Below are positions 11,001 through 22,179 of a stretch of 64,000 nucleotides of DNA, one piece after another (within the stretch, counting starts at the first letter, position 1; each line of letters starts with the position of its first letter). Position numbers and translations under genes: made by a program. Source of the DNA: Liolophura sinensis (lineage: Eukaryota > Mollusca > Polyplacophora > Chitonida > Chitonidae); the NCBI RefSeq assembly GCF_032854445.1, contig NC_088300.1, forward strand, positions 53,482,984 to 53,546,983. The letters are read 5' to 3'. Under the pieces are notes generated by a model that saw nothing but the letters and a program-made list of their open reading frames with translations, had not been told where the DNA came from and did no database searches.

Positions 11001-14000
11001 ACAAATGAAAAATACTGATAGAACTATAAACAATATGTACTTTAACACGGCGTTAAAGAATTGACAAAATATCACAAAACATGACAAACATTGCATCTAT
11101 TCGGGATAGACTAATAACAAGCCAAAAAGCACTTTAAAAAGCGTGTGAATGCAACAGAATTTAAACATAATTCCTTCCCGAACGGCTGGCAGACAATTAG
11201 CTCCCATGACATTTCCGAAAATGTTAAAATGTGTGGCTTTTCCGACTGCATTTCCCTAGATAATCGATACGATGGGTGAAATTCCATCGCCGACTCCAAT
11301 ATGTACCCACTTCAAGGTCTGTTTGTGGTCATTGATTATATCAGCAATTACATCATGAGCGAGCCAGATTAGATCACATACTCATCTGTGACAACAAACA
11401 GTGTGGCCGTTCACGTGCCACAGCTGACCAAGCAACTGGCATGCACAAAATTCGCAACATCAGCAAATCTCTAGAGAAAACCACAATGCCGGATCTTTTT
11501 AATGTTTGTCTTTCTGAAATAGTGATTTATACTGTGTAGTTTCACAAAGTCTCATTTTATTAAGAATAAGATTGTAGTGACAGTAAAATAATTCTTTTAT
11601 TTGCCTTGGTATGATATCACTTCTGGCATAGTTTGGTAAAATTTGCGTCAGTGAAACCCACTGTTTTATTAATACACATTTTGAAAATCTGTGTAATCAG
11701 TGTTTTCTTTTTTGGTTCGTACTTTGTATTTCATGAAGATACTCTATATTGTTCACATTCAGCTGACATCTTGTATGCCTACATACATTTATTTATTTGA
11801 CTGTTTTCATGCCATCCTAAGGAATGACTTCAGCATTATGCAGCCATCATTATGGTGGGAGGAAATCAGACAGAGATCTAGGTAATCCAGCGACCAGCGG
11901 CAGGTAGCTGGTAGACCTACCCACGAAAGACAGGAGAGAAAAGCAGCATGATAGCAATATGCAGTGCTGTTCAACATTTGAATTCCGTTTTTGGAGGTTT
12001 TTTTTTAACTCTCGAACTGGTTCAGGGTGAAAACTTTGAAGTGACCTCGATAATCTTCGGCATATCACTCAGATAACATGGTCAACCGCATTCATCTTTA
12101 CGCCACCGGTTTGTCTTCCTTGTCTTCAGGGGATTTAATCTTTGGGCTATTCAATGAAGGTATAATCAGCATTTATTGTCTTATCGCACAAAAATGAAGA
12201 AATTAAACAATGACAAAAACGTTGTAAATACTCAATCTTCTATTTAATGAGACGGAATGCAGTCTCGGCGCTTTCCCTTTTCTGCCAGGTGATTAAACAT
12301 TAAACAGGCCGAGAACTGGACGGAAGTGAAGAGGACAGGACAATACAAGGCACATATATCCTGCTTGTTGTGATTATCTGTCGTTGTTAAGAAGCTACCA
12401 CAAGAATCCTAGATGGACAACGGTTAAGCCAAGAAACAACAGATTACAGACGCTTAAATCCCCTGATCCCATGGACAGCGTGTTGATCTGAGAAACCATT
12501 TGCTTTGCAATAAATACGGTAATGGTCAGCGTTTGCCAGTTAACGTATTCAGCAAAAAGTTCTTTCCACAACTTTTGACCATTGTCTCAACGTGAAAACA
12601 CACAGACTAAAGAGATGTTGTGCTGTGGAATTGTTTTGTTTGAAAGGATCAGTTCATAACTGGTTGAGTAAGGTCAGTAAAATAATAACAGTTACATAAA
12701 GCTTTTATAATTGGAAGGAATTTTAATTTTTGGGATCAGTCACGGGCCAAATACGTGGCTACACGGTGGTTATAACCTCTTGATTGTTGGATTCCTGATT
12801 TATACATTGACTACATTATTTGGATATCTGTTTAAATAGCTTGTGAAGTAACTAAGCGGAGAGTTTTATTGGTGGTTTACGTCACCTCTCGTACCCTTTT
12901 GAAACGCTTGGTGACAACGCTCTGTTGGTAAAATTAAGTGAATGACTAATGGAATGAGAGAATCCCTATAGCTCGTCTTCGGCGAGAATAACGTTTAGGC
13001 CTTCACTGGTGTGTTAACAAGTCCGTAAAATTCGGAACATTCTCTTCACTAAAGCGACTGAGTTTATAAATAAATTCTTTGCTCCTGAGACGGGAGATGG
13101 AGGGAAAAAAGTCACGATATCAATGAAATCTCTGGAATTGCCTCGTTTCTTATTTTATTGCAATTTAATGATTCTCCACGCTGTTCCTGTTGTCAGTTGT
13201 TAATGAAAGTATTGTGGTCATTAGTTAACCGCCGTCAGCTCGACGGAGGTACACGGCTGATTCGCGAGATAACAAGTTGTGTTAGTCATTCAATCATGGC
13301 AGTTATCTCGGGGATAATATGGCTGTTGTCACCAACCGGCCGATAAAGGAGCTTAATATGGACGCCACCATGTATCGAGGGCTTATGGTAGATCCCTTGT
13401 TTCTCAGGAGATCCGAAGGTATGGATGGTGGTGTGAAGAAGATACAATCTGCATTCCGTGGAGGAACAGATGACATTCTGATGTCAGCTGCGACGAGAAC
13501 CCCTTCATCTCCAATTAAGACCCACTGTCTCACAGCCCAACACCGCTTTAACTTCACTGTTGACAGTAAGGTATCTACATTTACCGACCATGGCAGGTCA
13601 AAGCGCTTGGTCTTAAAAGAGTTATGTCTTAATGGCGGTAACTAATAAAGTGTTGGGTAAAATCTAGGAGCTTAACCCAACAACTGTTGTATATCCAAAC
13701 ATATCGCACAAGCCAAGACTTCATCAAAAATATCTTTTAGAATTTTAAATAATATACATTCATTTGCAGGATCACGTTGTTACTCAGTAATTATGACATA
13801 ACTTCAAGTCCCATTTTTGTTGTTTGATATGAAATTCTAACTGAACAAATGAGCTTATTCCAATTTATATGACTTATTTTTCCCGACATTCAACGAAAAT
13901 TTACGCGCTTCCGCCTGAACACAATAAGTTTTCTTAAAGACGTCTATTGGTATTTCAATACCTTAAACATTTACTGACATATTATTAATGTGACTGGAGT

Positions 14001-16610
14001 AATAACAAATGGACGAGCTGGGTTCAAAGTCATAACATACCTAACTGTAATATCGGGAATATTGTAACTTCTTCTCCTGATGCTAAGCTTAAGAAGACAG
14101 ACCAAATGATAACGGACATAATATCAGTATACTGTTACTTGGAATGCGTAATGGATTCTCTCGTCTCATGTGTGATGTTTCACTGAAGCAGCACTATAAA
14201 TACGCCATTGATCATGTTGCAAAGATTACATGTAACCAGAACAATGTGCCGAACAACGAAAGGGAAATAAAGCTCAGTTAATTAATCTACCTTGCCTGTC
14301 TACACAGCGCTCGTTTTTAGAAAAAATAATAGATCAACGGGTTATGCCAGCCTGATCCCACAAGACTCCTCTGTGTTGATAATTTGTCCTTGATCATTTC
14401 ATATCCGAATGTTAACCACAAATCCTTGTAAATTTGATTTTCGGATATTATAGAATTATCTCACAGTTCCCCATATATAAAGTATTCCAGATTCCTAAGT
14501 GAAATGATGAACAACGTATTGATGTATTGTAAATATAAGCGTCAAGTCCGACATTCATATACCATTCGTAAAAGGCGTTCCAAGTCGATAATCGCAAGAT
14601 CCATTTCCAAAACAAAGTTTAACACTAACTCCCAAAGACAAAGGCATGTAAGAAATTATACAAATAAGAAATAAAGCCGGTAACACTCAAGAGAGAAGCG
14701 GTCATCAGTTTTCAATGATGCCTTGCAGACAATGAATATTCCAGGCATAAATTCCATACCAAAGTTCAAATTCGTAGTCCGTGAATGAGTTCCATGTCAA
14801 ATAACAATTAAACAAGTATTTAAGTCGCGCTTTAATTGCAACTGTTCATAAAGGCATCATGCTGATGTAATGAGCATGGCTACCTTTACGGCCCCTAGCC
14901 AAAGGTTAAGCGGTATTAGTTTGAAAATGACGAGCGTTACAGGCCCTAACCGATCAGATTGTGATTCAAAAATAACGGACGATTACGTCTTTCCCGTTAA
15001 CACAACTGAATATTATACACTTACCCAGTTTTGGCAAAGTTCGCCCAGTAGTTGATCATGGCCAGGGACAGTAGTCTCTCTTCAGGAGTTACGGTCATCT
15101 GAAATCCAGGAACCATGGGTAGGCCAAAGACGAAGGGCAGCTCATGGAAGTGATCAGAGCCGTCGGTCCAGTAGGATCCATTTAACCAGCTGGGAATGTG
15201 ATCAAACAGGTACAAGAAAGTGGTACCATGACCTCGCCCGCTCTCCAGGGATCTGCTCGCGTTGAAGTGTTCCTTCGCAAAGAGGATGGAGCCAGCGATG
15301 AAGTGCTGGTCCGAGAGGAAGTCAATCAAACTTTTCACGCGCTCATTGTCATTTTTTGGTTCCATCCAGTTTGTGTACTGATGCAAGATGGCCTTTTTGA
15401 CATTTTCGTCTTTTCCTTCAAAACTGTTTTCCACGATAGGCGAGATCAGCTTTTTGTCGTAGACGTGTTCTGAGATCCCATTCTTTGTAGGATCGAGCCC
15501 CATCGATCTTAGGTGTGGAGTTATGACCAACTGAAACAACACCGCACCATCCTGACTATTCACACCCGCCAATATGTCCTTTTCGGCCATGGCTTTGTAC
15601 ATTGGACCCTCTTGTTTGGAGAAGAACGTCTCCGGATGATACGGGAGGAAATTACCGTCAACAACTGGCCCCCAGGCTAACTGGAAAGTTGGTCCAGGTT
15701 CACCGATATCTTGATTTGCAACAATGTCCTTGAACTCCTTCTTCTGCAGACACGCAATTAACATATGGTTGTCCATTAGATCCAGGTTTGATGGGGTACG
15801 GCATCCGAGACGATCCGCCAGCTTTCGAGCTTGGCTCAAAGCATCGTCATGGATGGCCCACGGGGCAAGGGCACTTCCGCTTTGGGAGATGACTCGGTGG
15901 AAGGTTCTCTGGCTGACCGGGGACATGGCATGAAGCTGGACTGACGCACCACCTGAGGACTGCCCGAATAAGGTCACCCTATTGGGATCTCCACCAAACT
16001 CGTAGATGTTCTGTTGGATCCACTCTAGAGCAAGAAACTGGTCCCACAGCCCGTAGTTCCCCACGGCATAGTCGTCTTCTGTGCTGAGGAAACCGAGAGC
16101 TCCTAGACGGTAGTTGACGGTCACAACGATTATTTCTCCCACTGCAGACAGAATGGACGCGTTATACATATTTCCGCTCCCACTGTAATAGCCTCCCCCA
16201 TGTATCCACACCATCACGGCGACAGGTCGGCTTTTTGAGGCATACAAGGGCACGTATATGTTCAACGACAAGCAGTCCTCTTTCATTATGTGATGCGGGT
16301 TCTTAAAGGGGAAATCCAAAGAAGACGTATTCTGAGGGCAGATTGGGCCGAATTTTGTGGCGTTGAAAATCTGGTTCATCCTAGCTTTTGGTACGGGGGG
16401 TCTGAACCGTTTTGGCCCCACAGGCGGCTCGGCGTAAGGCACACCGAAGTAAGTGAACACAGGCACGCCGTCTAACATCATCTGTTTTCCCATAAGCCAT
16501 CCGCTTGACGTGTCCACTAGAAGTCTGTGACGTCGGTCACTCGCCGCTACATCAAACGTTAATATTATGATCAACACACAGGTACAGAGCCTGAGCGTCC
16601 GAAGGTCCAT
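4624..16610 (-). CDS. Three-domain membrane-anchored carboxylesterase-like protein (whole gene, 4 exons)
   Basis: Join of 15025-16610, 9214-10899, 5369-7029 and 4624-5002 on the minus strand, about 1,770 residues if the exon 3 breaks are ignored. Order: signal peptide, esterase domain 1, acidic linker, domain 2, domain 3, one transmembrane helix, short basic tail. All three introns are phase 2 with GT...AG ends (donors GG|GTAAGT-like; acceptors TATAG|G, TATAG|G, CAACAG|G). Each splits a Gly codon in the shared '(K/R)xG-(N/D)PN' site that follows 'YWxNFA'. Exons 2 and 3 each fuse the C-terminal piece of one domain to the next domain inside one exon, so the domains must lie in one polypeptide. 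The 'DHGDELPFVFG', 'YWTNFA' and 'FWLxLLPxL' blocks resemble neuroligins and their relatives. The cholinesterase choline-binding Trp is absent, so acetylcholinesterase activity is unlikely. The ectodomain should be extracellular. Function is unknown: adhesion, ester hydrolysis or both. Confidence 0.85.
5003..5368 (-). other. Intron 3 of the esterase gene
   Basis: A 366-bp phase 2 intron with donor GG|GTAAGT and acceptor TTTTCAACAG. It holds AT-rich sequence only; no repeat or second coding exon is visible. Confidence 0.8.
5369..7029 (-). CDS. Exon 3: end of domain 2 plus inactive domain 3, three frame breaks
   Basis: Opens with the C-terminal piece of domain 2 ('GDPNAMDIPTQWPKY', 'LWNDIISRM'), then a third esterase domain starting 'VVKTEYGLIRG'. 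The fold markers are present: 'NIPYAKPPVGELRF', 'SEDCLYL', 'NYRLGSLGF', 'NYGLGDI', 'FGGDPERVTL', and both conserved cysteine pairs (ACIQ/EDCL and VGC/TCL). The catalytic parts are gone: Ser is Glu (GGQESG, codon 6198-6200), the oxyanion HGGG is DGKD, and by alignment the His is Arg. Homology jumps frame three times: somewhere within about 6790-6845, at 6719-6726, and at 5870-5880 beside an AAA run. Exon length (1661) is not a multiple of three, although both flanking introns are phase 2, consistent with a net loss of one base. This is either a decaying exon or uncorrected assembly indels. Confidence 0.8.
7030..9213 (-). other. Intron 2 of the esterase gene
   Basis: Phase 2 intron, donor GG|GTAAGTATT and acceptor CATTTTATAG. 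It contains one degenerate SINE copy (8953-9080). I found no alternative terminal exon with a transmembrane segment here, so nothing suggests a shorter anchored isoform ending after domain 2. Confidence 0.75.
8953..9080 (-). repeat. Degenerate SINE fragment (CCATAATGCTGG-core family)
   Basis: Plus strand reads a TTTATTTGATT tail remnant, 'TTTTACGCCCTACTCAAGAATATTT', then 'GGCCAGCATTTTGGTGGGA', followed by a worn 'GCCGAGCCCGAG'. This is the reverse complement of the core seen more fully at 32335 and 44850. It lies in intron 2 of the esterase gene. Confidence 0.7.
9214..10899 (-). CDS. Exon 2: end of domain 1, acidic linker and esterase domain 2
   Basis: Starts after acceptor GCTTATAG|G with 'NPNIPRHPSQKAVWPEF' and 'RFWLDLLPNLL', the C-terminal end of domain 1. 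An acidic linker (ELPEESKDEEMEP) and a full second domain follow, beginning 'VETAQGIIQGY'. Motifs: 'GIPYAAPPIGPLRF', 'SEDCLYLNIYVP', oxyanion 'IHGGSF', 'NYRLGALGFLST', nucleophile 'FGGDPDRITIFGQSAG' (Ser near residue 802, codon 10080-10082), acid 'GTNDEDG' (Asp, near 922) and 'DHGDELPFVFG' (His, near 1048). Both disulfide cysteine pairs are kept. The domain looks catalytically competent. There is no signal peptide: the open frame continues upstream of 10899 only into intron. The exon is 1,686 nt, a multiple of three, with phase 2 on both sides. Confidence 0.9.
11785..11935 (-). repeat. Degenerate SINE fragment
   Basis: Plus strand has a TTTATTTATTTGACT tail, a worn middle, then 'CATCATTATGGTGGGAGGAAAT' and a later 'GGTAGACCTACCCACGAA', matching in order the reverse complement of the SINE core and the AAGGTCTGCC region. 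It sits in intron 1 of the esterase gene. Confidence 0.65.
13319..13645 (+). CDS. Unidentified 108-codon ORF inside intron 1, opposite strand
   Basis: Starts at an ATG in a fair context (A at -3, G at +4) and runs 108 codons. The predicted product is soluble, without signal peptide or membrane segment, and matches no family I recognise. The opposite strand is also open over much of the same stretch, which weakens the case. It could be a chance ORF, a retained fragment or a small nested gene. Confidence 0.15.
   Translation: MAVVTNRPIKELNMDATMYRGLMVDPLFLRRSEGMDGGVKKIQSAFRGGTDDILMSAATRTPSSPIKTHCLTAQHRFNFTVDSKVSTFTDHGRSKRLVLKELCLNGGN
15025..16610 (-). CDS. Exon 1: signal peptide and esterase domain 1
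   Basis: The start is placed at the second in-frame ATG (16608-16610), which gives a compact signal peptide (MDLRTLRLCTCVLIIILTF then DVAAS). An upstream in-frame ATG at 16673 would add 21 residues before it and is less likely. Domain 1 motifs: 'FGVPYAEPPVGPKRF', 'KEDCLSLNIYVP', oxyanion 'IHGGG' (about 138-140), 'NYRLGALGFLST', nucleophile 'FGQSSGG' (Ser about 218, codon 15957-15959), acid 'GVNSQDG' (Asp about 354) and 'DHFHELPFVFG' (His about 487). Both cysteine pairs are present and several N-glycosylation sequons occur. The region before EDCL has no Trp where cholinesterases have the choline-binding Trp. The exon ends 'YWANFAKTG' at donor ACTGG|GTAAGT. The domain is likely active; its substrate is unknown. 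Confidence 0.9.
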
Positions 16611-16673
16611 CACGACCTTGTTTGAGATGATGAAGCACTTACTATCGTCACACAAACCACCAGACAACAGCAT

Positions 16674-19600
16674 AAACGCCTAATGTTCCTTAGTCCATAA
16701 CCTCATTCAAAATACGTGTCTCTGAAACAGACCAATCAAAGAAATTGTCAGTATAGAGTGTGCTTCTGTTAAGCATGCCAAACCTGTGCCTGCAATGTAA
16801 CAGTTGTACAATTTAGGTTCGTTGGTTAATATACTTTATTATATGTACCATTTCGTTTGAAAATGTTTACACATTTTAACCTACATTCGAAGATAATGCG
16901 CGTTTGATAAATTCCCAATCCAGTAAAGTAGCTCTGAATCATTGAATACCTTGATTATGTTCATTGATCAAGGCATCAACTTTCCAGCTTTCCTGAGCTA
17001 GATCTGCTATAAATGCACTGAGGTTAACCGACGCTAATGTTTTAAGACAGATGACCTTGCGCAACGAACTCAGAATCTGCTCTTCTTGAGCTGCCAAGAA
17101 ATTCGGAAATGAGGAATTAAGTCTTTTTTCACATTTTAATGTGTACCGGATTTAATAGAGATCATAGTGCAAAATTTTCTTTCATTTCCCGCTTGTAAGA
17201 AAGAGGTTGCTTAAGCCTCAGATTTACGTGTTCTTTGATATGAGGCAGGTGACGCTGTATGTAGAGACGTCTATAGACGGCATGTCCGAGTCTCAAACCG
17301 GAACAGACACTCACGCGGGGATCAAGAGATAAGTCTTGCCTGCTTCTTCCATTTTAACCGAGTGTACACATTACAATGCGGTGATATTGAGTGACAAGGC
17401 TGAGACAACAGAGCAAATGTTTTGACTTGCAACATATATACAGATAAATAAAAAGAAAAGATCTTTCAATCAGAAATTACAGCGTTTACACGAGAGAACA
17501 TAATCGTTTGGAAATCTACAAAATGGGTGTAGGACAAAACGTATAACATGCAACATGTAGCCGACAGTGGTAGCAAACTAATATCTCGTGGTAGATTCTT
17601 TTTAGCTTTTCCATACGACCAGATAATGCTTGAATGTAAATCACAAACAATAATCTCCAAAACTACCAAGGTTAAGTAAATGAAACTAATGCTGCGAACA
17701 ATGCAAAACAATATGTTTATGTCGTAATCAGTAATTATTCTCCTAAGGACATTCTTATAGACCACCCGTTAAGCTAAAAAGCCAAAACAGCTAAACTTAT
17801 GAAACAGTGCCGATAACTGGTAGTTGAGGAGTGAAGTACTGGTCCATTGGTTCAGCATCGTTGCCTTCAGGGCAGATTCAGAAACAATTATACCTTTAGG
17901 AATCTTCATATGTACAATTTAGGATGCACTATAATTCTATTACACGCATATAAATGATGATGCGAATTAAATTTAAGACCGTTGTTGCTGTTTAATTTAA
18001 GAAAGAAGACTGGATAAGGAGCTAGCTAAATGGGTAATCAAGCCACAAAGATACCTCTAGAACAAACTGTTTTATTTGGATTCCGATTTGCGTCAGTTTA
18101 CCAGGTAATGGCTTAATTGGTTTGTCTATTGTAACTCACATTGGGAGTATTTGCTTTGGCGTATAGGTGTACGTTCTTAACTCTTCGTCCTTTAAATCGC
18201 TACGCTAATGTCTTTAGTCAAAAGCTTAAGGTTTACATATAGAAACGGCAATCCAGTTTAAAATCAGTTTATGTATACGGCAGGAAAATTAAAGATTTTA
18301 AATCCTTACATCAGATCGTAATGATGTAACTAGTGATGAGAGATACATTCAGCTTTCTTCATGTTTTTCATTTTGTCTAAAATGTTAAGAAATTTTATTG
18401 TCTTAACAAGGTAAGTTTGTAATTAGCCTTCTGTGAAGAAAATAATTGTCAGATTTGTTTCACTTTAGCACTATACAGGGTTGCCTATAGCATTCATAAG
18501 GATTTTAATATCTGGTTGCCAAAGGAGAAATTCATTTACGAAATATATGTCATCTCACTGATCAAAACAAAATAGTAATACGCTGCAAATACATCAACGT
18601 AATTAATCTTGGTTAATTATATTAAACTACACCTGGAACATATTACTAACCGTCAATACCAGTACCTGAAGCTTACTGCTAAACGCCAATATCAATACCT
18701 GTAGCTTACCACTAAACTACTACGAATAAAACGGTATATTTGAAAATAAATAGCTGCCAGCACTAGGACCTACCTTTTATGTGCGTGCCTAGAGTTCAGT
18801 CTGATCACAGTGTAACATTAAATACTGCTGTATTGGTAATCCTGGACCCTGTAAGCTATGTGACTCAGTGGGTGACGGTTTGCTGAGACAAGTTATCTGA
18901 CGCTCACGGGGACCTCTCTGATGCTTTATTGGCGAAACACGGAGTATTAGCCTGTTATCTCAGCTGTTGACTTTATCACGGCCTGTCATTGGGCACGAAA
19001 ACCCTTCCCAGCTGCCCATCGGGTCTCTCCACTTCATTTTGCTTCCTTGGACGCTCAAATACCTTTGAAGACTTTAAAGAAATTTAATTTGCTTTGTCTG
19101 ACGTAGCAAAGTGACGTAGACGGGATACGATATCAATACGACGGCTGCACATTCCTATTTTCAACGTTAACATATTGTGTTAAATTGCTGGCGAGTAAAC
19201 AGACGGAAGCACGGACTGCCGAAGAAGACGAGATGGCAGAGGAATCTCATTGGTCAATATTTGCCGAGATTCTTTTGCATGTGATAGCCAAACTTTACGT
19301 AAAGAGATACGATTTTTGTGGTTTTATGGATCAGACTGTGAGCTATTCCTCAACAGAACAGAAACAAACAGGGGGTGTAAGGCTTCTGCGCAGCTCTGAG
19401 GCCAGGCAGACCTCTCTCAATCCAACTTGTAATGGTTGGTCGTGTTGGACAACTCCGTTACCATATTATTTTGAAGTCTGAAAGCAAATGTCATCTTATT
19501 TGGAATATTTACCTATTACTTTCCACCAGTACATATTATTTGACATCATGTGATCATCATATAAAATTGATTAAACTATTTATTTCAATAGGCTTTTCAT

Positions 19601-21852
19601 GGAGTACCCTTTCCCACGCAATGCCAGATTGATCACTGTTCTCTTGATAGACTTGATACCAGTTTGCTCACAAATAGTTTTCCCAAAGGTAGGACAGAAA
19701 GGATGGGCAACACAGCCTGGACCAAATATAATTTATGCGGGAGTGATTTGCCATCATATGCTAAAAGTGCACAGTTCAATATTAACTGATTTATTTAGAT
19801 CCGTAGCGCGGCACATCGACGGACACGTTGATTAACAAACTGACTGGCCTGTGGTCTGTCCAGTTATACATTCACCATTCCCTGCATCATTCACTCTTTC
19901 GGTTATTATCAGCTACAGCACATACAGATTCACATGTTAAGAACGGTTCCCCTGCCTCCGGCTATTGTGTTGTATACCGACTGGCACGCTGTGGCCAAGT
20001 CAGTGGACAGACGCCACGCTGAAGAATATCCCACATAACTGTCCCGTAATCTGTACGAACTGACCTTAGTGGCGAAAAAATGCGATGAGCTGGACATTGC
20101 TTCAGGGCCTCTAAGATTTCTCTCAGATCGCCGCTTCCTGTGGGCGTTGATGGCATTAATTTGGATAAACAAGCGGGATTTCAGATTTATATTCGAGTCT
20201 GGATTCTAAAAATATTATATTTAAACCACAAGATGAGATATCCTGCATATCGTTGAAGGCTTTCGATAGTCCCTGAAGCATTCTGCTCTCATCTGCCTAC
20301 AAGAGCCGCAATTTCTAAAACGTCGTGCACAATTTTTTCCCTCCGGCGGACAAAGGAAACAAACATGTAGGTATTTAATTCCGGTGGGGCTCGGATTTTT
20401 CTGGAAGTTGCGTTTCTACAAGCATGACGAATCCTTTGCTCAGATATCAGAAGTGTGCTACAGTTAATAATCTTCATGTGCACAGTATTTGGTATCCCAT
20501 ATAAAAAGATAATTTAACCTTTATAGTCATACGGGAGCAAGGTGTTTAACCTAGACTGTTTGGTATGATTTATTCTGCACAGCCGACAGAACTCGAGTAA
20601 ATACCTGAAGATCCGAAAATCAAGCATACAAACTATGAATTTATTATCTATAATTACGATTTGATAATTGGACATGGATTTCGAAAAAATCCGTATATCG
20701 TGTTTATATTTTTACTGACCTTCCCATTCGGGAAGAATTTTTTGCTTCACATTTATTTAATAAGTCTCTCAGTCAGACTGACCACTAGGTCACAATCACT
20801 TCCAATGTGCAGAAACGCAGACGACATCAAGTCGATGTCACGTGGTGGTAATGAAAACCAACTGGTTGAGGAGAACAAGTGTCTGGTGATCACAACAGGT
20901 AAATTCTCAGAAAAGAGTTGCACAGCAAACGTTTGTCTGTCTCATGGAATTATTGTCCGTGTGATTTCAGATTGCTGACCGGGTATACAAACCGTCCGGA
21001 TGTAACGTCAGGGTCTCCCTGTGTGTGTTATGCTACATTAGGTCGATCAGGTCTACTACACCAGGAGACGGGACCCACTGTCTACTGTCTGCTGATAGTC
21101 AATAAAGACTGATGAAAGGCCCCTTGTCAGCTTACCTCTGTCAGGGTGCTATTGTAACTGTTCATGTGAATGCTTGAACGGTTGCAACTTGCAACTCCTA
21201 TAGGGTGGTTAAGAAGAATAAGATAAAAAGAAAATGCAAATGTAAAAAATGTTAATTACAATTTATTAGATGTCACTGGTCTAGAATTACTCAAATGCTG
21301 TATTTCTCTCATATAATGACTAGTAACGCAAAAACAATGCAAATGGACAACAAATCCACTGTAGACTTCCATATTTCTTTTAAAATGAAATAAAATGAAT
21401 ATAAAACACACAGTACTTTACAGGATGCTGCGATCGCCAGTTGTTTGTAACATAAAAAATACCAACAATAAAAACAAACAACATAAGCTTCCTAGATTTG
21501 AAAATTGAACTTGAACATAATACTACGTTTATTTTGGGGTACTGATTGTACCCTTACGCATACAAAATGTTGAATTTTGTTGGAATTCAGCGATTTGCGT
21601 TATGGATAATATAAGTTCAAGGTTACACGGCTTTGAGTCAAGAGACACGACCGTTCTTGATATTCGACCAAACTCAAAGCCTCTCTTACGTATAGCATCG
21701 TATACAAGGCCTAGTACGATCTTATTGGCTTTCACATTATATCATTTGTGTACAAAGATAATCGGAACAGATTATCACCTTGTCGTTTATCCAAGCTTCC
21801 GAAGCCAAGCTAAGTTCTGGTGTCAATGTCACACTGTGGAGGATATTGAACG
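16674..21852. other. Intergenic, no gene recognised (5' flank of the esterase gene)
   Basis: AT-rich sequence with short chance open frames only. The first kilobase upstream of 16610 should hold the esterase promoter and any 5' UTR exon, but no TATA box or other element stands out. A 34-bp direct duplication (about 18653-18720, 'CAATACCAGTACCTGAAGCTTAC' type) is the only local repeat seen. Confidence 0.45.
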
Positions 21853-22170
21853 TCAACCTGACTGCTGCTCGTTACACACATGAAGAACGGCTTTATGTGT
21901 TCGGGTATTTAGATCTGATGCGAAACGGAGGTGCCCTAGCTCCATGAACACGGGGAATGTTACCGCAGTCAACAGTCCTGTGTATACCGCGGTCATCTCA
22001 TCAAACACAGGCCTTCTCCCGCGGGACTCCAACTTGGGGCTGCAGATTACCCTTAACCTGGTCAACGGTCTGGTCAATACAGAGGACCAGGTCTTTGACC
22101 GTGAACCTCTTACCTGTAGGCATATCCACAAGTGTGACAGGTGTGAAAAGATCAAAGTAAACGCGAATGA
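21853..22170 (-). pseudogene. Possible decayed coding fragment of unknown origin
   Basis: Two overlapping minus-strand frames look protein-like. One, upstream, reads 'VYFDLFTPVTLVDMPTGKRF' and 'DLVLCIDQTVDQVKGNL'; the other, downstream, reads 'FDEMTAVYTGLLTAVTFPVF'. They would join through one frame change near 22015. There is no start codon, no clear splice acceptor and no family match, so this may be chance. Confidence 0.18.
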
Positions 22171-22179
22171 GGAAGCCAC

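Larger units (their letters stand above)
10900..15024 (-). other. Intron 1 of the esterase gene
   Basis: A 4.1-kb phase 2 intron. It contains a worn SINE copy (11785-11935) and a 108-codon opposite-strand open frame (13319-13645). No terminal exon encoding an esterase C-terminus or membrane anchor was found. Confidence 0.75.

Noticed and set aside
10900-11096. N-terminal extension of exon 2 with a hydrophobic stretch, as if domain 2 had its own signal peptide
   Set aside because: The open frame here starts at a non-ideal Met and runs through a good splice acceptor at 10901-10900; the 'signal' is intronic and would be followed by the C-terminal end of domain 1, which makes no sense for a separate protein.
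4624-16610. Three separate tandem esterase genes
   Set aside because: Only the first domain has a signal peptide, only the last has a C-terminal anchor and stop, and exons 2 and 3 fuse the end of one domain to the start of the next.
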